Notes: generated by a model from the letters alone, not told the origin. DNA of 64,000 bases from Mucor racemosus (GCA_027405735.1 JAPEHQ010000025.1:248001-312000), one strand, 5' to 3'. Positions 35,810 to 48,394 are shown, counted from the first letter of the stretch. Numbers and translations: made by a program.

Positions 35810-38800
35810 TTACTGAGTAGTATTAAGATTAACAATTCTGGTAGGTGCAGTAGAAAAATATTTCTTATCAGTAGCACTATGAAGAGAGTCATTTTCTTCA
35901 CTATGGTACGAGTAGTCTACACGACTACCAGATATATTGGATTCATCACCTTCATCACCTTCATCTTCATCATCTGAATTGAAATGATCTTCAATATACT
36001 CTTCGTCATGGAATATATCATCATAATAAGGTTCTTGTTCATATCTCCACTGTCTATCTCTTACAGTATCATACTCTGATTCGTCGTCTTCTTGCTGTTG
36101 ATGATGATGTTGTTGTTGATGTCTTGAAGAATGATGGTGCTGAAAAGTTTCATCTAAATTGTCTTCTGCATATACAGAGATTTCATAATCATCTTCTTCA
36201 TCTTCACTGCTACAACTAGAGAATTCCTGATCATCACCAAATGAATGACGACGATGATGTTGGTTTAAATTAGGATCAGAATAACTAGTGACAGGTTGAT
36301 TACGTGCAGGCAAAGGTGGAGGAGATGGATCATCTGAATTAGAGTTTCCAGTAGGAATTGAGAGGTCAGCACATGGGTTCATGAGAGGCTTTAAATAGTT
36401 AATGTATGATGAGCGCACTGTAGGATGAGGACATTGTATCAAGATCTATAAAAGAGTACTGTCAGTTGATGTAAAAATATTGCAATGTTGTGTTATAACA
36501 AACCTTGGAGATTTTGTCAAAGCCCGAGAGCATTAATTCTAGTCGCATTTTTTCTTGTTCACGTTCATCATAGTTACCAGTATAAGTAGTAGGTTGAGTA
36601 GTAACTACTGTACGAATAAGACGCAAATGCGTAACAATATAATCAACAACACCTTCTTCTGTCATGACTGCACCAGATGCTTCAGAGTTACTTGAAGGTT
36701 CATTTTGCCCATTCTGTCTTGACTTGATTTGACGATAAGCACTGTTGAAATCATAATTCAAAACACTTGCTAAAAATGTAATTGTTTCAATATGTCGTTC
36801 TACAGTGTATTGAAGCTCTCTCATCCAAGCAGTATAACGAGGCTTTAATTCATCACGATTCCATTCATATTCTTTTCCAATTGCTTGTCCATTTGGATCA
36901 TTTTCCATAATCATTTGTAAAATTTCTTTGGGATCTGTCTTGAGAGAGATTGGAAATGGAGAAATATGTTTAGGCTGGTTCTTTTTATCATCTTCTTCAT
37001 TTGATAGAGTATCACTTGGACGGTCTAATAATAAACGACGAAGCACATCATAACCATGAACATATTCCACTTCAGATGTACGATTGGTTTGAATAGTAGC
37101 CAATGTGCACAACAAGTTTAATAGCAAACTTCTTGTACTGATTTCCAAACCGTAAACCTGCTTTTGTTTCTTGTTAGCAGGACCAAATAAGATGTCTCGA
37201 ATGTGATATAGAGCACTTGGATTAGTAAGTACAATTTGAGTACCCATAGACTTCAAATTAAAAACCTGTTAGATGATATTGGTTGTCATGGAAACAACTG
37301 ATAAATTTACCTGATGCGTCATGATAGTTTTGAGACATTTACCAAGATGTTGCAAAATTCTGTTATCATTTGGCAATCTTTTTGGTGCTTCTTTCATTTG
37401 TTTAAATAAATTTGCAATTGCTTCATAGCCACCTTGAGCCAAGAATTCACTTGTCCAACTAGAAAAAGTAAATATATTACGAGTTAGTGCTGTAACTGTA
37501 TAACATTTACAATGTTCATATACCTGACAACAACACTACGTAAAAACACGCGAAGATCGAGGACTTCTGAATCTTCTAAATCTCTAACATGTGTTTCTTG
37601 CAACAAATGTACAAAATACTCTGGTGTAGATTTCAATTTACTTCTGGATGTGCTACGACCATATGATTCATTACCATTGTTACTACTGCCATGGCGAGGT
37701 AAAGCAGATCTTGAACGACCGTATCTTCCAGGGGCAGTGTTTGCTTTGACAGAATTGATCAATTTGCTGTTCTCGAAACCAGAAGATGCAACTGCATTAG
37801 CAGAAGCAGAACCAGCACCAAAGATTCCTCCGCCATTGATTGAATCCACTTCATTTGCAAATGAATTACTGTTGGTAACAGTATTAAAGAATTGTTGTTG
37901 TTCTACAGCACCTCTATTCTTTTTATTTTTGATACCAAAGGTTGCTTTCAATGAGAATGAAGGCATAACGTGTGAAAAAGTGGAATTCTTTTTCATTAAT
38001 GCAGGTGATCTTGATGACCGTAACAACATTTCTTTTTGTTCAAATGTCAGGTTATTAACGCTACTCATATGATCTGCTGAAGGAGCATATTCTCTCTGTT
38101 GATATTAAGAAAAAAAAATAGAATAATGAATATATCGTATTTCATTATATTATTTTATGCAGATGAAAAACTTACCAATAATAATCGAAATTGTGCTTCA
38201 ACATCCTCAATCTTCTGAGATGAAGCATTCGGAGGAGTTGCTTTTCTTTGTTCTACAACTGGAGTAGTAGATGAAGAAGAAGATGTAGCAGGAGGAGGAG
38301 GAGGAGGAGGAGATGGAGTATGTGATATAGAAGAAGAAGAAGAAGTTGAACTACTGCTGGTAGATGGTTTGGACGGAGATTCATCATTATTCTGTGGTGG
38401 AGTAGGTGGAGTAGGTAAATGTACAATAGGATTATCAAGTTGTACAGTTCTTAATGGAGCAGGTGTATTCGGATTTGGTACAGGTGGATAATTTGAACGA
38501 TGAGATCTGATAGAGGAATACATTGAATCGACACAGGAAGCATTTCTTTCCTCATTAAACATGGAATCCACTTGAGATGCAACGAGAGTTTCATTATCGC
38601 GATCAATTACAACTGTGGCAGGGACGGCCGAGGATGAAGAAGCACCATTATTTACTGTTTTCTTCTTGCCACCGAATAATGTAGACATTCTGTTTAATAA
38701 TCTAAGTTGTGGTTGCTGTTGATTTTGATTAGAAGGACCAGGTGAAGAAGGAGGACTATGACTACTACTACTACTAGATGTAGATGATTGTGAAGGAGAA

Positions 38801-38832
38801 GATGAACGACGATGATTTTCCATGGTTGCCAT
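35810..38832 (-). CDS. Formin-type GBD/FH3 protein lacking FH2
   Basis: Five exons: 38832-38176, 38095-37524, 37458-37311, 37265-36504 and 36445-35810, about 924 aa. After a Ser/Pro-rich N-terminus comes a region recalling the GTPase-binding and armadillo-like FH3 part of diaphanous-related formins: STPEYFVHLLQETHVRDLED, LRVFLRSVVVSWTSEFLAQGG, then YEAIANLFKQMKEAPKR and SALYHIRDILFGPAN..LEISTRSLLLNLLCTLA. In formins this half receives Rho GTPases. The protein ends in an acidic, His/Gln-rich tail, and neither a proline-rich FH1 stretch followed by FH2 nor any downstream FH2 frame is seen. It is probably a Rho-responsive scaffold rather than an actin nucleator. Family call by motif reading only. 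Confidence 0.7.
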
Positions 38833-39104
38833 GGTAACTGAAATAATATAAAGAAATTGGAAAAAAACGACATTTCATACAACATGGCCTTTCGAGTTAA
38901 TATATTTGTAATTTTCTTTCCTCATTTGGACAACAACACAACAACAACCTTTTTTGAATCAAGACAAATATGATTGGCTTAGTATACGAGATATTTTTTT
39001 TATTTTATAAAAATTTAAATATATATGATAAAAATGTTTGGATATTGAAAGAGGAAAAGGAGATTATGATAAATACTATGTACATTTGCGTTGATATTAT
39101 TAAA

Positions 39105-39980
39105 TTATTTGGAGTTATTTCTGATTCTTGATAATGTCTTAAGCCATCTATTTGTACTCGAATTTGATGAGGATGATGTAGTCGAAATAGATTCACCCAT
39201 TGAAAGGAGTGGTAAATGATGATTATCTTTTGGAGTTACTGGAGAGTCAATATATGAGTTTGAAGGAGAAGGAGATGTGTCCAATATTAAACTTGGTTCA
39301 TTAGGAATCGGCCGGAGATTAAGTTTTTGAACAAGAGGACTCTTTCGATTTCGGTAGTATCCACGGTATAAGGGTGAATCCTCCTGATTATACAACAATG
39401 TACTTTCATCAACATTTGCGTTACTCGAATCCAGTTGAGATATAAGTGAAGGATCATTCACTGCGCCTAATTTAGCTTCAATTTTAGACTTGAAATCGAT
39501 AAATCCAGATGATTTCATGGCAGTCTTGGTTCTTCCAGGCCATCCATCGTCAAACAAAGAATGATCCTTATTAGTCAATGGTAAAGGATACTCGGGTTCA
39601 TATTCAAAAACCATTGGTGGATCTAGTGAAAATCTAACTTGCTTTTTTTGTTTAGTAGCAGCAGTAGTTAGTTTATCACCAATGTGATCCCATTGATCAA
39701 ATTGCTGTAATAGAGGGCTTTCTTCTTCATCAGATGTATCACTACTAGTACTGCTACTGCCGCTGTTGATGCATTGATGATCTTCTGCTTGTTGTTGTTC
39801 GGTTAATGCACCTACATCAGGACTACTCGCTTTTAAAATGTCGTGATAAAATTTAGCTAGATCAATTCTACGGGTTCTGCCATAATAACTTGATGGCCAT
39901 GCATTTAAATCCATGTCAGGTAAATAGATACCATCAGCTTGTGTCTGATAAGGTGGAGGTGAATCAAATAAGTTTTGCAT
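39105..39980 (-). CDS. Hypothetical protein with PP1-docking RVxF motif
   Basis: Single exon, 291 aa from the first ATG (39,980); the open frame extends 14 codons further upstream only through a TTG. The sequence is mostly disordered: PPPYQ near the start, an acidic SSDTSDEEES cluster, then KKQVRFSLDPPMVFEYEPEY at 112-131. K-x-V-x-F followed by acidic/aromatic residues matches the docking motif of protein phosphatase 1 regulators. The C-terminus is rich in Ser/Pro. I do not recognise a domain family. A PP1 targeting role is inference from one short motif. Confidence 0.65.
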   Translation of the reverse strand: MQNLFDSPPPYQTQADGIYLPDMDLNAWPSSYYGRTRRIDLAKFYHDILKASSPDVGALTEQQQAEDHQCINSGSSSTSSDTSDEEESPLLQQFDQWDHIGDKLTTAATKQKKQVRFSLDPPMVFEYEPEYPLPLTNKDHSLFDDGWPGRTKTAMKSSGFIDFKSKIEAKLGAVNDPSLISQLDSSNANVDESTLLYNQEDSPLYRGYYRNRKSPLVQKLNLRPIPNEPSLILDTSPSPSNSYIDSPVTPKDNHHLPLLSMGESISTTSSSSNSSTNRWLKTLSRIRNNSK

Positions 39981-40101
39981 AATTAAATAAATGTAATGTA
40001 CATGAAACAGTAATAAGTTCAAGATTTAAAATATGAGAAAAGAAAGAGAAAAGAAAAAAGAAACGGAAAAAAAGGAGGATTATATACTAGAACCTTTACC
40101 T

Positions 40102-40142
<41 letters not shown>

Positions 40143-41021
40143 CTATTTTTCCATATGGATTATCTAAATGGTTTATTTAAGGGGTTATGTATTTTAAATT
40201 AAGGAAATAAGGCCAATCAACCTACATCATGAACTTTTAAAACAAGTCTGATTGGATGCTTCTCAATTGTTCACAAGATGTTCATATAGAGTTTATAGTG
40301 TTACAAAGCTTGAAGCATAATACACACGTGCGCAAAGTTTATGTCCTTTATTTCATCTACTAAAATCAGCCTGAAATTCATTATACGTTCCACTAAACTT
40401 ACATATCAAGTCAAGTGCTTGTTGTTTACTACGACATGTTGTTTGACATGTATAAAGAGATTATAAGCTGTTTATCGTGATTTCAACCACTAAAATCTTG
40501 TTGTACTGAGCACGTTATTCAAAGATGTTCAGCCCTTGTTTTCCGAATACTAATATAATAACCGTAAATGCGATTTCATAGGAATGTAGATTTATAAAAA
40601 TAATTTCAAAATAATATTCCCGTATTTTGGGATATAATTTTGTAGAACTCTTTTTCTATAATCATGTGTTGCCCTGTGTAATTATTATGTTTTTATATAT
40701 AAATCAATCGTTTAAACATCTTTCTAATTGTGCTGCATATTTTAAATCTCATCATGAAACCCTAAATTACAAGAAACTGGTTAGAACATCGGCTTTTCTT
40801 GTTTCGAGCTCCAATTGAAAAAACAAAACAAAATGGGCTTCTTTAAACGATTTTTCCTCATGTTATCCATAAAGTTAGACGATGGTTAGCCTATCTGAAT
40901 TGAGGCTTCAACATGTCAGGATTATTATGATATCTTTTGATTTGTCAAAAAAGGCCAATTTCTTGTGTATTTATAGTATTTTTTTTTTTTTATTAATAGT
41001 AATTATATGGGAGAATTTTTT
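39981..41021. other. Intergenic with 40-nt poly-T tract
   Basis: An uninterrupted run of 40 T lies at 40,103-40,142, about 120 bp upstream of the RVxF gene. The remainder to the SNF2-type gene stop codon is AT-rich and has no recognised gene. A 60-bp stretch near 40,757-40,812 has weak tRNA-like boxes but does not fold as a tRNA. Confidence 0.5.
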
Positions 41022-44000
41022 TTAATTGTTAAATTTAGTTCGCTTGGTAGCCCTGTCATCTGAAGGAGGCTCACCAGCACCAGCATTACTACTACTACTA
41101 CTACTACCATCCTTTTCAAATTGTCGTAACCATTGCTTTTCAGTCATACCATCATCATATCTTACACTGTCTCTAGAACGTTGACCTCTACCCATAATTG
41201 AAGTTTCTTGTTTCTTGTTATATTCAGCCATTTGATCATAACGATAAATATCAGGTAATTCCCAATCTTGAATTAATCTTTCAGGTTTTTTACCATTATC
41301 ACCATATTTACGACGCCATTCTTCTGCATCAACTCGTTGTCTTTCTAAATCCATTTTTGTGAATATAGCAAATTCTTGATCAGAACGTTTTAAAATAGTG
41401 TTGAGTTCTTCATCATCTAATTCATCGCTTTCTTCTTCGGCTTCATTTGTTTCTTCTGATGAATTGCCTTTATCTTCCAAAAGTGATCTTAAAAAGGCTT
41501 CACGATCTTCTTCTGTACTACGATGATCAAATTTACCAGCTTGAATAACTTTACCATCAATATCTAATTTGTATTGAGCACGAGCCAAGATGTTTTCTTC
41601 AACCGAATCTTCTGTAATTAATCTGAAAATGCGAACCTCCTTTGTTTGACCGATACGATGTGCACGATCTTGGGCTTGAAGATCTTGATGAGGGTTCCTA
41701 TAGAAATGTATATTATTAGATACATATATTTTTCACAAATAAAATCTATATTTACCAATCTGAATCAAAGATAATGACTGTATCAGCTGTTTGTAAATTA
41801 AGACCTAGGCCACCAGCTCTTGTACTAAGCAAGAACATAAAGTAAGGTGATTCAGGAGCATTAAATACATGTAATAAATTGGAGCGATCATCAGATTTTG
41901 TTGAACCGTCAAGGCGTAAATGACGATAACCTCGGTATATACAAAAATCTTCCATAATATCCATGATTTGAGTCATTTGAAAGAAGATGAGGACCTAAAG
42001 GAAATTAGCTATTATACATGCAAAAAGACCTTATTAAACTTACTCGATGTCCTGTGGCTCGTAATTTGGGTAGAATTCGATCCAATAAATCAAATTTACC
42101 AGATACTCGATACAGCAATTCATTACTTATCTTGTAAGGATTGATCACTCTTTCTACCTCCTCAAATACAAAGGGATGATTACATATTTTACGCAATTGC
42201 ATGATTGCATTATTTAAGCCCTTTATGCTAGTTTTTCTGTAAATTATCATTAATTGTTAGAATACAACATACTCCTATTTACAATCTACATTACCCATTA
42301 TTTGAATTACTTCCAAATAGCACACCATATTTTTTCATTTGAGAATATAATCTTGCTTGTAATGCAGATAATTTACATTTAATCACAGTTTCAACCTTAT
42401 CAGGTAATTCTGATTCAACATCCTTCTTTAAACGTCTTAATAAGAAAGGTCTCAATACTTTATGAAGACGTTTAATAATCAATAATTGTTCTTCTTCATT
42501 CAATTCCACTTTATCTTGAACACCTTGATTTGAAAATGGTGTATTGAACCATTCTTCAAATGATTTGACTGAATTAAAGATTTTTGGAAGAATGAAATTC
42601 AACAAAGCCCATAATTCAGGCAAGTTATTCTACATGTAGTTTTAGCAAATTTGAACACAAAAAAGAGATATTCTCATCGTACCTGAAGAGGAGTACCGGT
42701 CAAAATCAATCGATAACGAGCATAGTAATATTGTCGAAGCACCAAATTCAATTTAGATTGTGTATTCTTCATACGATGGCCTTCATCAATAATCATGTAT
42801 TGCCATTTGACTTTGGATAAAACTGGCCTATCCTTGATAATATAATCAAATGTTGTCAGTAATACTTGAAAGTCTCTATGCTTGATTTGATTTTTTTGAA
42901 TTTCTTTACGAATATCAGGTGTTCCTTTATAACAAATCATTGAAACTGATGGTGCCCATTTCTCAAATTCAAGTGACCAATTAGTAAGTGTTGATAATGG
43001 TACAATGATCAAGAATGGTCCGTTTTGTTGTTTTCTTTCAATCAAATAGGTGACAAGACTGATGGTTTGAATAGTTTTACCCAAACCCATTTCGTCCGCT
43101 AATATACCATTCAATCTGTTATTATACAATGATACCATCCATTGCAAACCTTTGACCTATTTTCAAGAGAAACCATGTTTAATAATGCAAACAATTGCGC
43201 ACTTTTGTGTGTGTAATGTGTTACCTGATACTCTTTAAGTGTACCACCTGTCATGATACTAGGCTGAGAAACATTCTCTTGAATACGATGTGCCATTCTA
43301 TAATAATCCACCTTATTGCCATTACGATCTGTTAAAATCATCTCTTCATCTACATCTTCATCGTTTTCATCTGCTTCGAAATTCATATTTTCAGTTTGTT
43401 GATCCACAACAGCCTTAGTCAAAGATTCCAGATAAGTTCCAGTCTGTCTCAATAACAACGTCAATCGAGTATCCTTGGCTTCATCAATCAATTTCATATA
43501 AGCTTCTTCATCATCATTTCTCAAAGCTCTAATACGATCCTTGGATCTCTTATCAGATCTTCTTTGCTCTTCTTTATCAATATGAGCATGGAATTGCAAT
43601 ATAGCTTTGCCCAATTTACCCATCTTGGCTTGATGAGATTTGTGCCATGCAATTAAATCACGACCTTGATTACAAACACTCTGCAGATAATCCAAATGTC
43701 TTTGCTTTTCCTTCTTTTCTCGATCAATACGTTGTTGTTTTTCCAATTTCTCGGTTAATCTAGCTTCACGTAATGTTTGTTTCATAATTTTACGATATGC
43801 GGTACGATCTACAGAACTAGCAAGACGATTTGCTTCTTCCATATTCTTTACAATTTCCTCACGAAGTTTGGCTTGTTTATCTCGTAATTGCAATGATTTT
43901 AATTGAACAATGGATTGTAATCTTTCAGGTGTAGCTGTTCTGACTGTATCATCGTAATATTCATTCAGTAAATATCCCAAAGGTTGTCCTCTTTGATCCT

Positions 44001-45157
44001 TGTCCTCTTCCATCATGGCTTCTAAATCAATCAATTTTTGTTCTGCACGTTGTTCAATACGTTTCTCCCTTTCTTGTAAAATGACATATGGACTAATGCC
44101 TTGGGGTGCAGTGTCAGGTAAAAGTAATCGTTGCTGTCTAGATGCATGAGCATGAGAGCGTTGCTGACCTGACAACAAGTCAAATGCCGTTAAAATATCA
44201 GTATCGCCTTTTGCTGCAACTACAGGTGGTGGAAAAACAGGGACACCGGATGCATTATTCACTTTTTGTCGAAGTGCATTGAGCTCGTTTGCTTGTAGAT
44301 AAATAGCTTCTACAAGTCTTTCTGCCATAGTTTTAGGAACTTCTTCAATAACGGGTTGTTGTGGTGTTTCTACTTTAACTGGTTGAACAGGAGCAACATT
44401 GGTCGATGTTGGTTGTGGTTGAATGGTTACAGGACTAACACTAGCTGTCGTTGCATTTGTGATTGCAGCAGGTGAATTGGCATTGCTGGATTGATTTGAT
44501 GCTAGATTTTGTGATAATAAATTGTAAGCAAGCATTTGATATTGTAAATTGTTGTTTGTATTTGCACCTCCACTTGGTGTAGAAGGATTTGAAGTAGAAG
44601 GAGAAGGGGTGCCATTATTACTATTATTAGCAATTTGTTGTTGTAATAAATGCTGTTGTAATAATTGAATTTGCAATTGCTGTTGTTGTTGGAGTTCTGC
44701 AGGTGTTAATTGACGATTTGTAGTTGATGTGGCATTTGCTGCAGGTGTAGTAGCAACTGCGGGAGTAGAAGATGTCTGTTGTTGTTGTTGTTGTTGCTGT
44801 TGCTGCTGCTGCTGCTGCTGTAATTTTGCTTGGAGTTGTTGTTGTAATGCCTGACTTTGTTGTTGCTGAAGTAGACGCAGCAAGTTCATTAACTGAGAAA
44901 ACTCGTTTTTACCATCTTCTTGCTCGCCTGCAGCTTGAAGTTGTTTTGCTCTCTGAAAAAAAAAAAAAAAAATGTATTAATAAAACTCGACATTTTTATA
45001 AACTACTTGGAAACACGTTTACTTGAAGCACAATGTTTAATTTCTCTTTTGTAAGTGAATTCAATGTTAAATCAGGAGTTGAGCTACTTGCTGGAATAGC
45101 AGAAGCATTAGAAGTCGAGGGCGAATTGCTATTGCTATTATTGTTATTGTTATTCAT
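41022..45157 (-). CDS. SNF2: SNF2/STH1-class chromatin-remodelling ATPase
   Basis: Seven exons: 45157-45023, 44952-43225, 43156-42683, 42629-42295, 42236-42044, 41994-41756 and 41697-41022, 1,259 aa. The N-terminus is Q/N-rich (poly-Q coded at 44,779-44,823). Then come an HSA-type helical region ([31 protein letters not shown]), the helicase ATPase lobes (DEMGLGKT about 642-649; DEGHRMKNT about 745; [43 protein letters not shown]) and a SnAC-like stretch ([18 protein letters not shown]). It would be the motor of a SWI/SNF or RSC complex. The protein stops soon after SnAC with a Ser-rich tail; the bromodomain of Snf2, Sth1 and BRG1 is absent. A SNF2 or STH1 identity cannot be decided from this alone. 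Confidence 0.93.
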
Positions 45158-45487
45158 AATCGGAGAGTTTTGTATCAGATGTCTTGTTTTCTACATTTTC
45201 ATCAATCAATACAACATGTCAAGTTTGGTATTAAAATTTTAATTTCTTCCTCACCCGCTCTCTTTAACACTAGAATAAAAATAAAATAAAAGTGCACCCA
45301 CAAAAGAAATATACGCAAAAAGAAAAAAAAAAAAAGATAAGCTTTAAAAAAGGGGGGGGGAGGGGCGCGCTCGCGCTTCTTTTTGAAAATCTCTTTTATT
45401 GTGTCTGGATTATGAAAAGAAACATGGTCACGGTCTTTATTAGATAGCAAGTAAGGATATCGATGCATTTATTATCATTTTGTTATC
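45158..45487. promoter_or_regulatory. Divergent promoter between the SNF2-type and CENP-M-like genes
   Basis: A 330-bp shared upstream region. It contains a G-run with a GCGCGCTCGCGC core (about 45,350-45,380), unusually GC-rich for this window, flanked by A-rich tracts. Such poly(dA:dT)/GC-rich blocks commonly exclude nucleosomes in fungal promoters; that function is inferred. Confidence 0.5.
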
Positions 45488-46563
45488 ATGTTGAAACCTC
45501 AATATACCCGTAGATCATTTAATGTCTTGGTAAAAGAAAGAAAAAAAAAACTCATACTTTATCGAATCATTTGCAACATTCTTACAAATGCATAGTTAAT
45601 TGGACCTGCTCTTTCAGGAAAAAGAACATTGGCATCTCAGCTTTTAAAAACTAAAGATGTTTTTTACAAAATGTAATAATAATAACAATAATAACAATAA
45701 TATATTAATGTTGTGGTTTCTTAGTTATACAGCTGAATCTCTACCGAAAAAACCACTGGCTCGTATGGATTATGTCCTGATTACAGTGGATATGACACAA
45801 TTGCACAGCTTAACAATATTGAGGACATTAGCACAACACATGAAAGACAGATTCTTGACAAATAAGATGGCAGTGGTTGTTACAAAGAGTAAGTGTTACT
45901 TTTATTTGATATAATCCACACAAATTGTTTCAGAAAAAAAATTCAAAGGATTATTTCTCGACTCCAAAAGCATCTGGAAAGAAAATTTAAAATGATATGT
46001 ATTGCCTGACATCTCAACTTTGATTCTATATTTTTTGTTTTACCAAAATCGATTGATATTTAATGAATTAATGCAGATAGAAACTGCATTTTTGTGTGGA
46101 TTTTTTTTTTTTTATATATATAGAAAGAAAAGGTGGTCCTCATTGAAATGAAATATCTATTAACCCCATTAAATTAAATAGTGGATAAGCGCGGTAAATG
46201 GCAATTTGAGGTTGAACAAGTGCAGAAATCAGTAGGAACCATATTCGACGTGCATGTGTTTTATGTAAACTTCTTGGTAAGTTTTAGTTGGATTGATTTT
46301 GCCTTGTAAACTTAAATTCTTCACATTAGAATGAGTTGGAGAAAAAGAGAATTTCAGATCAATTATCAAGGTTAATCAAAACCAATACGCTTCAATATAA
46401 AAATGTCTGTACAACTCTATTAAATTCAGTACAGGTTTACAATTTGGATGATTTAGAAGACATGGACAATGAGCAAGAACACACCGATAAAAGCGATCAG
46501 AATCAATATGAAGATGATATGAGTGAGCCAATGTCTGATTTGAAAATCGAAAATAACGACTAA
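45488..46563 (+). CDS. CENP-M-like small P-loop/pseudo-GTPase protein
   Basis: Five exons: 45488-45529, 45596-45672, 45725-45888, 46182-46276 and 46330-46563, 203 aa. The N-terminus has FNVLLIGPALSGKRTLASQL (P-loop-like GPALSGKRT). Next come AESLPKKPLARMDYVLITVD, MTQLHSLTILRTLAQHMKDR and AVVVTKMDKRGKW, then a helical segment and an acidic tail (EDDMSEPMSDLKIENND). The order LLxG / AxSLP..RxDxxLxxVxLxxxxSLxxxxxxL / V.F.AT resembles vertebrate CENP-M, a kinetochore (CCAN) subunit with a small-GTPase fold that cannot bind GTP. The P-loop here is better preserved than in animal CENP-M, so another small GTPase-like protein is possible. Introns are 50-290 nt with standard borders. Confidence 0.6.
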
Positions 46564-46743
46564 ACAAAATAAAAATGTAAGAAGGATCGAACCAATAAAA
46601 AGAGCAGCGTTCTATGCCTTGGCTCTTTATTTATTTATTCTGATATTTTTTTTTGTTTTGTATTTTTTGTATCTTTTTGTATTTTGTTTTTCTCTCCTTA
46701 ATCTTTTTTATTCATCAAGATAATAGATACAAGAAAGACCCCA

Positions 46744-48063
46744 ATGCAACAACCTGAATATTACAGTTATTTGCTAGATAATAACTCCAATTCTTCATTG
46801 ACTCGACCACAACAACAACGACAGCAACCTCGAGAGGCATATTTTAATAACAGCAATTCAGCGAATAACAATTCTTTTCCAGGGATACCTTCATCTTCAT
46901 CGTCATCTGCATTTGACAATAAAAACAAGAATAACATCGAAACAGGCGAATCAAGTACGACTAATACAACACAGACAACATCATCAACAACTGACTTAAC
47001 TGCACCTGTAGTAAAAGGCGGGACTGATTTTAGAAGAAGAAAGAATTGGTCAGAACGTATTCTAGTTGAAATTACAGGATTATTACATGTACTATCACCC
47101 ACAGGAAAGATATTATATTGTTCTGAATCAACGCATGAACTTACAGGCTATCGTCCTCACGAATTAGTTGGACAAGCATTAATGGACTTTTTGCATGTGG
47201 ATGATATGGATGTTTTTATTCGAGATTTTCAAATGTCATTTCACAATCGATCCCAAATTAAAACACATTATCGATTTCGTAAAAAAGACGAATCCTATAT
47301 TATTTTTGAAGTAGTCGGTCAACCAAAAGCAGATGTACCGGGTCAACCACCTCAATCATTTTTTGGTATTGCCCAACCTATACCCACTAAAAGTGGTGCC
47401 TTGATTGATACCTTTTTAGAATTAAAAGCTGAAAATAACTGGCTAAAAAAGAGAATTGATGAGTTATCTGCAAAATATGGCAGAGTAGATAATAGTAGCA
47501 CTGCTTCCCCATCATCCTATTCTTCAGGTCAACCCTTACATTCTCAACAGCAGCAGCAGCAACAACAACAAATGCAACAAATGCAACAACAACAAGATGA
47601 TTCAATGGATACCTCAGGATTTAATAATATAAGTGATGAATGGATAGATAGCCATAATTCTGATCTAGATGAATTTATGGGCTATAAAGATGATCAAACA
47701 AGCAATTCAAGTAACAATAATGGAGCATTATTACCACATCAAGATTCTGCTGACAGAAAAGATAAATGGAAGCGTCGTGTAAGTTTTTTATATCAAATGT
47801 AATTACTGAAAAAAAAAAAATAACAAAAACAACAGAAGAAGCACAAGGGAGCAGATGAATATGTTTGCGCAGATTGTGGTACAACTTCATCTCCAGAATG
47901 GCGTAAAGGTCCACATGGACCGAAAACGTAAGTTTTTTTCATCTAAATTGTAAAACGGAAATATCCTAACTTTGTTGTTGTTGTTATTCTATATAGTTTA
48001 TGTAACGCATGCGGTCTTCGTTGGGCCAAAAAGAATAAAAAGAGAGATTTGAATGAAGACTGA
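46744..48063 (+). CDS. wc-2: White collar-2 type PAS/GATA zinc-finger transcription factor
   Basis: Three exons: 46744-47778, 47836-47927 and 47997-48063, 397 aa. The N-terminus is Q/N/S-rich. A PAS domain at about 100-215 includes [40 protein letters not shown] and [21 protein letters not shown] short coiled segment ([21 protein letters not shown]) and a poly-Q stretch follow. The GATA-type finger near residues 356-381 is CADC-x18-CNAC, the WC-2/plant spacing. WC-2 pairs with the flavin photoreceptor WC-1 to activate light-regulated genes; this protein has one PAS and no LOV cysteine motif, as expected for WC-2. It starts about 180 bp after the preceding stop codon. Confidence 0.93.
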
Positions 48064-48204
48064 AACAATAAAAAACGACTTTATGCTCAAATGTTTATAT
48101 AAAAAGTATATGGTTTTATTATAAAGATCTGCATTTATTTTTAAGAGATGATGATCATCATCATATATATTGAAAAAAAGGCTTGAAATTATTTAAATAA
48201 TAAC

Positions 48205-48241
<37 letters not shown>

Positions 48242-48394
48242 GTTGTTGTTATTTCTCCCCCCCCCCTTCCCTCCTTTCTCCTTATAAAACTGTAATATAC
48301 TATATATTATAATATCCCTTGGTTTCTTCCTCTTTTTCTTCCTTTCTCACTCTCTCACACACTCTCTCTCTCTCTCTTTTATTTATTTTATCTA
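48064..48394. repeat. Intergenic with (AAT)12 microsatellite and C/T tracts
   Basis: Twelve AAT units at about 48,205-48,240, then a run of nine or more C, then CT-repeats (48,350-48,380) close to the cyclin start. The last form a pyrimidine-rich leader or promoter, common before start codons in this window. Confidence 0.7.

Noticed and set aside
37512..38072. 186-codon plus-strand frame
   Set aside because: Antisense to exon 2 of the formin-like gene, whose minus-strand reading has the recognisable motifs and splice sites.
40757..40812. tRNA-like stretch (GGTTAGAACATCGG ... GTTTCGAGCTCC)
   Set aside because: A- and B-box-like sequences are present, but the spacing is too short, there is no acceptor-stem pairing and no anticodon arm.
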